Both the position numbers and the translations under genes were made by a program. Below, in pieces: positions 1 through 5,661 of a stretch of 9,251 nt of DNA (the stretch's first letter is position 1; every line of letters begins with the position of its first letter). This stretch comes from an uncultured Spirochaetaceae bacterium (GTDB lineage Bacteria > Spirochaetota > Spirochaetia > Treponematales > Treponemataceae), in NCBI GenBank assembly GCA_937875245.1, contig CALNCH010000028.1:1-9251 (forward strand), written 5' to 3'. Below the pieces are notes generated by a model. That model saw only the letters and a list, made by a program, of their open reading frames with translations, was not told where the DNA came from and searched no databases.

Positions 1-1115
1 ACATGAAACAAACGTTTTATTCTTTCTTTTGTTTGTTCCTTCTTTTTATCTTTAAGCCAATCTTCCCATTTTTGATCAAAAATCTTTTTCCACTGAGCTT
101 TATATTTTAAAAACCAATCTTCAACACCTTCTGGCTGATCTGGAGTCCACAAACAAGAGTTAAACGCAATCATAGAAATAGTTCTTAATGGAACTGTTTT
201 TATAAAAGCTTTTATTTTTCCTATTTGTCCAATTGCCTCATTTAAATAAGCAGAAGCTTCCAAAGAAATATCAATTTTCTCTCCCTCATTTTGTTTTTTT
301 TGAGCTGAAAATAAAAATAGGGCTTCTAAAACTTCTGTAGATATTCGTTTTCCATTACATAAAACTTTTGCAAATTGAGCTAACTCGGATTGTACTAATT
401 CAAGAGAACAATTTAGTGTACCATTAGGTAATTCTGTAAAACGTGATAAAAAACGATCAAAAGGCAATCTTACAAATTGGGCAAGCCAGTCTAAACTTTG
501 AACAGAAGCATACAACACACCTCTTTGTGAAGAAGGCATCCCTGTTATCAGTTCATCCATTTTACGAACCAATGATGTCCTTGTTTCAGAGGTAACCTCT
601 CTAGAAAAAGACAAAGAATAAGGGCTTACCTCTTTTTCCATTCTTTCTGCTAACTCTGGTGCTATTAATGAACCTAAAAAAACAAAAAAAGATCCTTGCC
701 CATCTTCGTACAAGACAATACTAGGTTTGAAAAAATTTGACACCTCTTTTAATGCTTTCACTTGTTCATAAAACCCAGATCCCAGTAATCCGTATTTAGC
801 ATTGAATAACTCAGGATTATCAAAGGTTATCTTTTTTCCATTATTTTTTAAGACGTGATTATTATATACAACTTCTATATCGTTACTGGTAAACAACGCT
901 TTTATAAACATCCAAATGCGTATAAATAAAGATTCTGATTGTAATCTCAAAACAATATCAGTAGGTTGTTCTGCACTTAGGCTTTCTGCACCTTGTAATG
1001 ATTGACTTTCAGGATCAACAGAGCTATTTAATTTTTCAAAAAGAATAACACGTTCATCATTGCTTATTCCTGCAACAAGTCTTTCAAAAGAATTTTCATT
1101 ATCCATCTGGTTCAT
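1..1115 (-). CDS. Hypothetical protein, 3' end beyond the window
   Basis: The minus strand is open without a stop from ATG at 1115 to the left edge, giving 371 codons and an incomplete C-terminus. There is no signal peptide or clear membrane span, so the protein is probably cytoplasmic. It starts MNQMDNENSFERLVAGISNDER. A short hydrophobic stretch (FIRIWMFIKALF) lies near residue 65, and a Trp-rich then strongly basic tail (around residues 340-371, with KDKKKEQTKERIKR) ends the visible part. I see no catalytic motif. The general look recalls spirochaete-restricted families of unknown function such as DUF5312, but that is from memory and unverified. The start is ambiguous. ATG 1115 has a GGAG 13 bases upstream, which is long spacing. 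ATG 1106 lies exactly where a transcript from the TTGACC/TAATAT promoter would begin. A terminator ends only 38 bases upstream, so the gene is probably a separate transcription unit. Confidence 0.8.
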   Translation of the reverse strand, partial: MNQMDNENSFERLVAGISNDERVILFEKLNSSVDPESQSLQGAESLSAEQPTDIVLRLQSESLFIRIWMFIKALFTSNDIEVVYNNHVLKNNGKKITFDNPELFNAKYGLLGSGFYEQVKALKEVSNFFKPSIVLYEDGQGSFFVFLGSLIAPELAERMEKEVSPYSLSFSREVTSETRTSLVRKMDELITGMPSSQRGVLYASVQSLDWLAQFVRLPFDRFLSRFTELPNGTLNCSLELVQSELAQFAKVLCNGKRISTEVLEALFLFSAQKKQNEGEKIDISLEASAYLNEAIGQIGKIKAFIKTVPLRTISMIAFNSCLWTPDQPEGVEDWFLKYKAQWKKIFDQKWEDWLKDKKKEQTKERIKRLFH

Positions 1116-1142
1116 ATTAGAAGATAAACTCCAGTAGGTCAA
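1114..1142 (-). promoter_or_regulatory. Predicted sigma70-type promoter for the left-edge gene
   Basis: On the minus strand TTGACC (1142-1137) is followed by a 17-base spacer and TAATAT (1119-1114). The -10 overlaps the first possible start codon at 1115. A start site 7 bases downstream would coincide with the second in-frame ATG at 1106, giving a leaderless mRNA. The -35 matches consensus at 5 of 6 positions and the -10 at 4 of 6. The promoter sits just downstream of a strong terminator, where a new promoter is needed. Confidence 0.45.
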
Positions 1143-1153
1143 ATTTATAACAG

Positions 1154-1189
1154 AAAAAAAAAGGGACTGCCATATTTGCAGACAGCCCC
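1154..1189 (-). terminator. Rho-independent terminator after the PEGA-protein gene
   Basis: Read on the minus strand, GGGGCTGTC (1189-1181) pairs with GGCAGTCCC (1171-1163) as a 9-bp stem containing two G-U pairs, around a 9-base loop. Nine consecutive T follow (1162-1154). This is a textbook intrinsic terminator. It lies about 100 bases after the PEGA gene stop codon and 38 bases before the next gene on the same strand. Confidence 0.9.
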
Positions 1190-1190
1190 A

Positions 1191-1240
1191 TACCTATTTA
1201 GGTAATTGAGTGAACACTGGGTGGGAGGGGATGTGTTCAC
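1191..1240. repeat. Two perfect inverted repeats in the untranslated region
   Basis: TACCTA-TT-TAGGTA occupies 1191-1204. GTGAACAC (1210-1217) and GTGTTCAC (1233-1240) form a perfect 8-bp inverted repeat around a 15-base loop. On the plus strand the loop holds three G runs (GGGTGGGAGGGG); on the minus-strand transcript it is C-rich. Neither repeat has an adjacent T run, so they are not simple terminators. They lie in the 3' untranslated region of the PEGA gene, ahead of its terminator. Function is unknown. Confidence 0.6.
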
Positions 1241-1292
1241 CCAACATATTAAATATCGGACAGAGTCCCAAAAGCTTTAGAAAAAAAATATG

Positions 1293-2279
1293 TTATTCTG
1301 AAACAATATCAACGTCTAACACAGTAGAGACATGATATGTTTTACCATTCTCTGCATGTAAGCTTTTGACAACTTCATAATTACCTATTTTTAACATAAT
1401 AGTATGGTCTCCGGGTAAAAGTGTAATTTGGGATAAATCCCCTTCTACCTGTTGATCGTCAATAAAAACCAGAGTATTTTCCGGTACAGTAATAGTAACT
1501 AATGGGGTTATATCTCGCAACGCAATTTCTACCAATGCTGTTTCTCCTTGAATCACATTAACAGTGCGTACTTCACTTCGATAAAATTCTGATACTATTG
1601 ATACATAATGTTTTCCTACTGGTAAAAGTATGGGTTTTTTCATATCAACTTGCTTTTCATCTATAAAAACCGTATACCCCTTCTGATTTTCCGGCTCTCT
1701 TTCAGGACAAGAAACTGCTAACTTAAACAAACCAAAATCAATAAGGGAAGGTTTTATACTCACATCAAATACAGAATTATCCAGATTTTTTGTTGTACCT
1801 TTCATTACCAATTGTAAACGAAAAAAGATAGAAGAAATATCATTTGCCAAGGTAATTGGAACAAGAACACTATAGGGATTATCTTTCATACCGTGTTTGG
1901 CAAAAACAGGAATACGTAAATTATAACTTAAGCGGCCGGGAAAGGTGTTTATGTATAATCTTGTTCCCGTGTAATCAATAATTTCCGAGGTAGGAATAGG
2001 ACTAATATCATTATACAAAGAATATGCTACCGCATCTCTATACATGGCAGCATCTGAAGGAATTTTTATTTCTAATTCTATTCCTTGAATAAAATAGTTT
2101 TCTTTGGGAAGATTTATTGACAACACGTCATTTATTCCCATCTGAACTTTCACAACATCAGATGGATTTACAATAGTAGCTACTACTGTTTTATGAACTC
2201 TAAAAGACTCTGCAGAAGCAAAAAACTGAGTAGCTAAAATACATAAAAGAAGCACACAATGGTGCAAAATCTTTTTCAT
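1293..2279 (-). CDS. Secreted protein with two C-terminal PEGA-like repeats
   Basis: The product has 328 residues and begins with a signal peptide (MKKILHHCVLLLCILATQFFASAES), probably cleaved after Ala-23 or nearby, so it is likely exported to the periplasm or outer surface. Residues about 25-190 are beta-rich with no motif I recognise. Two tandem PEGA-like units follow, at about 202-254 (YTVFIDEKQV ... LLPVGKHYVSI) and 261-321 (LVFIDDQQVEG ... LLPGDHTIMLKIGNYEV). They carry the family pattern of a short strand, V-x-I-D-x-x-x-V, and a P-x-G-x-H turn. PEGA domains are small beta domains of envelope proteins, generally without known enzymatic activity. The start is supported by GGGG five bases before ATG. 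The gene follows the M23 peptidase gene by 17 bases and is almost certainly co-transcribed with it, suggesting a shared envelope role. A strong terminator follows. Confidence 0.85.
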   Translation of the reverse strand: MKKILHHCVLLLCILATQFFASAESFRVHKTVVATIVNPSDVVKVQMGINDVLSINLPKENYFIQGIELEIKIPSDAAMYRDAVAYSLYNDISPIPTSEIIDYTGTRLYINTFPGRLSYNLRIPVFAKHGMKDNPYSVLVPITLANDISSIFFRLQLVMKGTTKNLDNSVFDVSIKPSLIDFGLFKLAVSCPEREPENQKGYTVFIDEKQVDMKKPILLPVGKHYVSIVSEFYRSEVRTVNVIQGETALVEIALRDITPLVTITVPENTLVFIDDQQVEGDLSQITLLPGDHTIMLKIGNYEVVKSLHAENGKTYHVSTVLDVDIVSE

Positions 2280-2296
2280 AGATTCCCCATTATTAC

Positions 2297-3172
2297 TTAT
2301 TTAAAAACAGAACCAGGATCAATAGATTCTGAACCAACACGTATTTCAAAATGTAAATGAGGTCCGGTAGAAAGACCAGTGGACCCTACTTTACCTAACA
2401 CCGTTAAGCTATTAATGCTTTCTGACATTTTAACCAAAATTTGAGATAAATGAGCATATAAACTCTGCATCCCATTTTCATGTTGCAAAAGTACATAATT
2501 CCCATAGATAGCATCAAATCCACAATCAATAACAATACCTGTTTTACAGGCATAAACAGAACTTCCTAAAGAGGCGGCAATATCGATTCCTTTGTGAAAT
2601 TGTTCTTGCCCTGATATAGGACTAACTCTTTTTCCAAAAGGAGAAGATATTAAACCTTCAGTTATAGGAGCCTTCAAGCTTGTATCAGTAAAAAAAGCAC
2701 GCTCGGTTCCAGAAAAACGGCGATTCGGAAAAAAAACAAAATCAACCTGATTAAAAGTATAGCATAAAAAAAAGTCAGTATCAATTGTACTAGCTTCCAT
2801 AATATATTCAAGAGGTGTACTGCTTACTTCTGGAAGAAACAAACCAGGACAACTAGGCAACAAGAGTGTTTTTCCACTTAATTTTGCATCTGAGGAAGAT
2901 ATTCTATTCAAAGTTGCAATTGTTTCATAAGGAATAGAACAACGTGAGGCAATACTTAATAAATCATCAGTATCAGTTGCTAAATAAGAATAGACTCTTA
3001 AAACAGGCACTTCGCCTGCTGCTAAAATTTTATAAGAAGTTGCTATATCTTGTTCTAATTGCCGGAACAGAAGATCGGATACTTGTAATTTTTGTATTTG
3101 GGGATAGTGTTGTTGGGAAAAAAGGCTAAAGAGGGAACAGAAACAAAAAACAACCCCTACTTTTTTTTTCAT
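2297..3172 (-). CDS. LysM and M23-family metallopeptidase (LytM-like)
   Basis: This is a predicted periplasmic peptidoglycan endopeptidase of 291 residues. A signal peptide (MKKKVGVVFCFCSLFSLFSQQ) precedes a LysM-like module at about 57-106 (LRVYSYLATDTDDLLSIASR ... LSGKTLLLP), a linker, and a C-terminal M23 domain at about 173-290. The M23 zinc ligands are all present: H193 and D197 in HKGID and H274 in HLH. The catalytic-site histidines H241 (YAHLS) and H272 are also there, so the enzyme should be active. I chose ATG 3172 because GAGG lies five bases upstream and a signal peptide follows directly. The longer reading from 3214 would begin inside the preceding terminator hairpin. The PEGA gene follows after 17 bases. 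M23 peptidases often work with bactofilins in cell-shape control, and a bactofilin is encoded 1.5 kb away on the other strand. Confidence 0.92.
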   Translation of the reverse strand: MKKKVGVVFCFCSLFSLFSQQHYPQIQKLQVSDLLFRQLEQDIATSYKILAAGEVPVLRVYSYLATDTDDLLSIASRCSIPYETIATLNRISSSDAKLSGKTLLLPSCPGLFLPEVSSTPLEYIMEASTIDTDFFLCYTFNQVDFVFFPNRRFSGTERAFFTDTSLKAPITEGLISSPFGKRVSPISGQEQFHKGIDIAASLGSSVYACKTGIVIDCGFDAIYGNYVLLQHENGMQSLYAHLSQILVKMSESINSLTVLGKVGSTGLSTGPHLHFEIRVGSESIDPGSVFK

Positions 3173-3194
3173 TACAGCCTCAAAAAAAGGGTAT

Positions 3195-3228
3195 AAAAAA
3201 GCCAGAGTGCTCAAAGAACGCTCTGGCT
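3195..3228 (-). terminator. Rho-independent terminator after the ferredoxin gene
   Basis: On the minus strand AGCCAGAG (3228-3221) pairs with CTCTGGCT (3207-3200). The stem can extend by two pairs (G-C and a wobble) around a loop of about 9 bases, and a run of six T follows (3200-3195, the first T also closing the stem). It begins 22 bases after the ferredoxin stop codon and ends 22 bases before the peptidase start codon, so it either stops or attenuates read-through into the envelope genes. Confidence 0.87.
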
Positions 3229-3250
3229 CACTTATAAAAGAATAAAAATT

Positions 3251-3421
3251 TTATTCTTCTACGATAGCTTCAGTAGGACATGCAGCTGCACAAGTTCCAC
3301 AACTAATACATGCACCAGCGTCGATTTCTCGTCTTTCGTTTACTTCGCTGATTGCGCCAACTGGACATTCACCTTCACAAGCTCCGCAGTTTACACATGC
3401 GTCAGTTACCTTATAAGCCAT
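3251..3421 (-). CDS. Clostridial-type 2[4Fe-4S] ferredoxin
   Basis: This 56-residue cytoplasmic electron carrier has two complete cluster motifs: CVNCGACEGECP (C9, C12, C15, C19) and CISCGTCAAACP (C38, C41, C44, C48). Length and symmetry match clostridial ferredoxins of about 55 residues. In fermenters such proteins take electrons from pyruvate:ferredoxin oxidoreductase and pass them to hydrogenase, Rnf or similar complexes; which of these operates here cannot be seen. ATG 3421 is preferred because AGAGG lies seven bases upstream and the family begins MAYK-V/I. An upstream in-frame ATG at 3466 would add 15 residues foreign to the family. The gene follows pta by 83 bases and appears to have its own promoter, with a terminator directly after it. 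Confidence 0.96.
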   Translation of the reverse strand: MAYKVTDACVNCGACEGECPVGAISEVNERREIDAGACISCGTCAAACPTEAIVEE

Positions 3422-3454
3422 TGTAGTACCTCTCAAAAATGTTATGTTTCTATA

Positions 3455-3483
3455 AACATAGCACAAACTTTATGTATAGACAA
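3455..3483 (-). promoter_or_regulatory. Predicted ferredoxin promoter with overlapping palindrome
   Basis: On the minus strand TTGTCT (3483-3478), a 17-base spacer and TATGTT (3460-3455) resemble a sigma70 promoter with 4 of 6 matches in each box. A perfect palindrome, TATGTTT-4-AAACATA (3443-3460), covers the -10 box and the expected start site, which would suit a repressor operator. A second TATAAT-like box lies further upstream (3491-3486) but has no convincing -35. Confidence 0.45.
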
Positions 3484-3504
3484 GTATTATAGGGCTTTTT
3501 TTCT

Positions 3505-4509
3505 CTATTTTGTTCCAGCTTGCACCAGAGTAATAGCAGATGTCATAACGATATCTTCAACAGAACATCCACGACTTAAATCACTAATAGGAGAGGCAAA
3601 ACCCTGTAAGATAGGACCAAAGGCATCTGCTCCAGCTAAACGCTGTACTAATTTATACCCTATATTACCTGCACCTAAATCAGGGAAAATAAGGGTATTT
3701 ACCTTTCCTGTAATAGGACTATTGGGAGCTTTCTTTTCTGTAACAGAAGGTACTAATGCAGCATCCGCTTGTAATTCACCATCAAGACAAATTTCTGGGT
3801 ACTTTTCTTTTGCTAAACGAACACCTTCTTGTACACGAAGAACATTTTCATCTTTTCCCCCAGAACCTTTTGTAGAAAAAGACATCATGGCAACAACTGG
3901 TTCTACTCCTAACATAGCTTTACAAGACTGAGCTGCAGCCCCTGCAATGTCAGCTAATTGTTCTGAAGATGGAGTTGGAATAACTGCACAATCAGAAAAA
4001 ATCATTAAACCTTGACTTCCCCATTTTTCGTTGTGAGTATCCATTACAAAGCAAGAAGATGCGGTTTTCATTCCAGGAGCTGTTCCAATAATGGTAAGTC
4101 CTGCTCGAAGAACATCAGCAGTTGCAGAAAGAGCACCAGCAACCATTGCATCTGCAAGTCCTTTTCGTACCATCATAGCACCGAATCGAAGACTGTTTTT
4201 CATATCAATATTTGCTTGTTCTGGAGTCATGCCTTTTTTTGCTCGAAGTTCACAATATGTAGTAGCAAAATCCCCAAATAACTCTGATTTTTCTGGATCT
4301 ATGATTGTAACTTTAGCCAAAGAAACCTTTTTATCTGCTGCTACTTTTTCAATTTCTTCTTTTTTTCCAAGGAGTGTAACAGCAGAAGCAAGTCCTTCTT
4401 CCATAATTTTTACAGCAGCCTGTACTGTTCTTTCTTCAGTTCCTTCTGGAAGAACTAAACTCTTCTGAAATCCTGTAGCTTTTGCTTTCATTTCTTTAAC
4501 AAAATCCAT
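3505..4509 (-). CDS. pta: Phosphate acetyltransferase (short form)
   Basis: The enzyme interconverts acetyl-CoA plus phosphate and acetyl phosphate plus CoA. With acetate kinase this yields ATP and acetate in fermentation; no ackA is visible here. The 334-residue product matches the short, single-domain Pta class and lacks the N-terminal DRTGG/regulatory region of the enterobacterial enzyme. The family signature FPDLGAGNIGYK lies at about 275-286. S312, R313 and D319 in LSRGCSVED align by spacing with catalytic Ser309, Arg310 and Asp316 of the Methanosarcina enzyme. ATG 4509 is chosen because AGAAGG lies six bases upstream; an earlier ATG at 4533 would place that ribosome-binding site inside the coding region. 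The ferredoxin gene follows on the same strand. No terminator hairpin separates them, so some read-through into ferredoxin is likely. Confidence 0.96.
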   Translation of the reverse strand: MDFVKEMKAKATGFQKSLVLPEGTEERTVQAAVKIMEEGLASAVTLLGKKEEIEKVAADKKVSLAKVTIIDPEKSELFGDFATTYCELRAKKGMTPEQANIDMKNSLRFGAMMVRKGLADAMVAGALSATADVLRAGLTIIGTAPGMKTASSCFVMDTHNEKWGSQGLMIFSDCAVIPTPSSEQLADIAGAAAQSCKAMLGVEPVVAMMSFSTKGSGGKDENVLRVQEGVRLAKEKYPEICLDGELQADAALVPSVTEKKAPNSPITGKVNTLIFPDLGAGNIGYKLVQRLAGADAFGPILQGFASPISDLSRGCSVEDIVMTSAITLVQAGTK

Positions 4510-4545
4510 AATATACCTTCTTGTAAATATCATTTAATGCTCATA

Positions 4546-4574
4546 AGAATAATACTATTTCCTTTTATGTGCAA
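4546..4574 (-). promoter_or_regulatory. Possible pta promoter
   Basis: On the minus strand TTGCAC (4574-4569), a 17-base spacer and TATTCT (4551-4546) would start transcription near 4539, about 30 bases before the pta ATG. Matches are moderate (3 of 6 and 4 of 6), and an overlapping TATTAT could serve instead. It lies in the short divergent region shared with the bactofilin promoter. Confidence 0.35.
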
Positions 4575-4585
4575 TATATAACCTA

Positions 4586-4615
4586 TTGACCCCAAAGGCT
4601 TTTACAAGGTATTCT
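4586..4615 (+). promoter_or_regulatory. Predicted bactofilin promoter, start site at or near the ATG
   Basis: TTGACC (4586-4591), an 18-base spacer and TATTCT (4610-4615) resemble a sigma70 promoter. Only six bases (TACACC) separate the -10 from ATG 4622, so the transcript would be leaderless or nearly so. The only ribosome-binding candidate, AAGG, is 12 bases from the ATG and would not be in such a transcript. Confidence 0.45.
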
Positions 4616-4621
4616 TACACC

Positions 4622-4984
4622 ATGTTTGATTTAAAAGATGCTGATTTTTTTGAAATGGACGAAGAAGATTTTGATACCGTCCTTGCAACCGATATTACTT
4701 TTTCCGGGAAAATTTCCTTTTCTCAACCCTTTATGATAAAAGGAAAAGTAAGTGGTAGTATCGAAGCAACAAGTGATCTAATTATTGATACCGGTGCTGT
4801 GGTAAAAGCGGATATATCTGCAACTCGTGTTCTGGTTCGTGGAATAGTAGAAGGAGATGTTACTTCTGAAAAATTGGTATTTGTAACTGCCACAGGTACC
4901 GTTAAAGGGAACATAACTGCTTCTCAAGTAGTTTTGGAACCAGGTAGCATTTTCAGTGGAAGATGTTCTATGACTAATCTGTAA
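4622..4984 (+). CDS. Bactofilin-family cytoskeletal protein
   Basis: The 120-residue product has an acidic N-terminal tail (MFDLKDADFFEMDEEDFDTV) followed from about residue 22 by the repetitive pattern of a right-handed beta helix: ITFSGKISFSQPFMIKGKVSGSIEAT, then VVKADISATRVLVRGIVEGDV and VTATGTVKGNITASQVVLEPGSI. This matches bactofilins, which self-assemble into filaments at the inner face of the membrane and organise cell-wall enzymes. In Helicobacter and Leptospira they affect cell curvature or helical shape. There is no transmembrane segment. ATG 4622 gives the usual bactofilin length. The in-frame TTG at 4586 is rejected because it forms the -35 of the predicted promoter and would put the -10 inside the gene. 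The TPR gene follows after 44 bases, and the M23 peptidase at 2297-3172 is a plausible partner. Confidence 0.92.
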   Translation: MFDLKDADFFEMDEEDFDTVLATDITFSGKISFSQPFMIKGKVSGSIEATSDLIIDTGAVVKADISATRVLVRGIVEGDVTSEKLVFVTATGTVKGNITASQVVLEPGSIFSGRCSMTNL

Positions 4985-5028
4985 TTATTTTTGTTTATAG
5001 GTGTTTCTTAAGTTAGGAAAATAGAGTT

Positions 5029-5655
5029 ATGAAAAAAATTATTAAAATTGTATGCGTTACAGTCTTATTTATTAGTACAGTCTTTGCTCAGGAATCAAAA
5101 CCTGATGCTCTTAAACTATATACTTCAGGTCAATATTCTGCTGCAATTGCGGCTTGTGAACAAGAAATTGCAGAAAATCCAAACAATATTGATTCATACG
5201 TAGTTCTTTGTTGGTCTTTAGTTCGTAACAAACAATACTCAGAAGCTGAATATTGGGGATTACAGGGCCGACAAGTTTCAAGATATGACCACCGTATAGT
5301 AGAAATTTTAGGTGAAGCAAAATATCATTTGGGACGAAACCAAGAAGCATTGTCCCTTTTTCAAGAATATATTTCTTTAGTTCCCAATAGTGGAAACAGA
5401 ATTGGGGACGTTTACTATTACATGGGTGAAATATATATTCGACTAGCAAAATATAACCATGCTGATATTTCCTTCTCTCAAGCTGTAAGAACAGAGCCGT
5501 TATATGATTATTGGTGGAGCCGTTTAGGCTACGCAAGAGAAATGACCGGAAATTACAAAGCTGCCATGATAGCCTACGAAAAAGCTTTAGCCCTTAATCC
5601 AAATCAATACGACGCAACTAGGGGCAAAGAGCGTATGTTACAGAAATTACAATAG
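5029..5655 (+). CDS. Exported tetratricopeptide-repeat protein
   Basis: The product has 208 residues. A signal peptide (MKKIIKIVCVTVLFISTVFAQ) is probably cleaved after Ala-20, and the rest is built of about five TPR helical hairpins at roughly 25-53, 54-87, 89-120, 126-157 and 161-193. The last is the clearest (YKAAMIAYEKALALNPNQYDA). TPR proteins are protein-binding scaffolds, so this one probably organises partners in the periplasm; the partners cannot be read from the sequence. AGGA lies ten bases before the ATG, with a weaker AGAG closer. The bactofilin gene ends 44 bases upstream and mtaB starts six bases downstream, in the same reading frame after a single TAG, so the three genes are likely one operon. 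Confidence 0.9.
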   Translation: MKKIIKIVCVTVLFISTVFAQESKPDALKLYTSGQYSAAIAACEQEIAENPNNIDSYVVLCWSLVRNKQYSEAEYWGLQGRQVSRYDHRIVEILGEAKYHLGRNQEALSLFQEYISLVPNSGNRIGDVYYYMGEIYIRLAKYNHADISFSQAVRTEPLYDYWWSRLGYAREMTGNYKAAMIAYEKALALNPNQYDATRGKERMLQKLQ

Positions 5656-5661
5656 TATTTC

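Noticed and set aside
1218..1232. G-quadruplex on the plus strand
   Set aside because: Only three clear runs of three or more G are present in the loop, one short of a canonical intramolecular quadruplex; kept only as a possibility within the hairpin finding.
3173..3214. N-terminal extension of the M23 peptidase from ATG 3214
   Set aside because: It begins inside the ferredoxin terminator hairpin and would place residues before an otherwise normal signal peptide; ATG 3172 has GAGG at good spacing.
4012..4468. Long open frames antisense to pta
   Set aside because: They lie wholly opposite a well-conserved gene, lack ribosome-binding sites and have low-complexity Ser/Cys-rich translations typical of shadow frames.
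5111..5536. Minus-strand open frame opposite the TPR gene
   Set aside because: There is no ribosome-binding site or recognisable domain, and it is fully overlapped by a convincing signal-peptide/TPR coding sequence.
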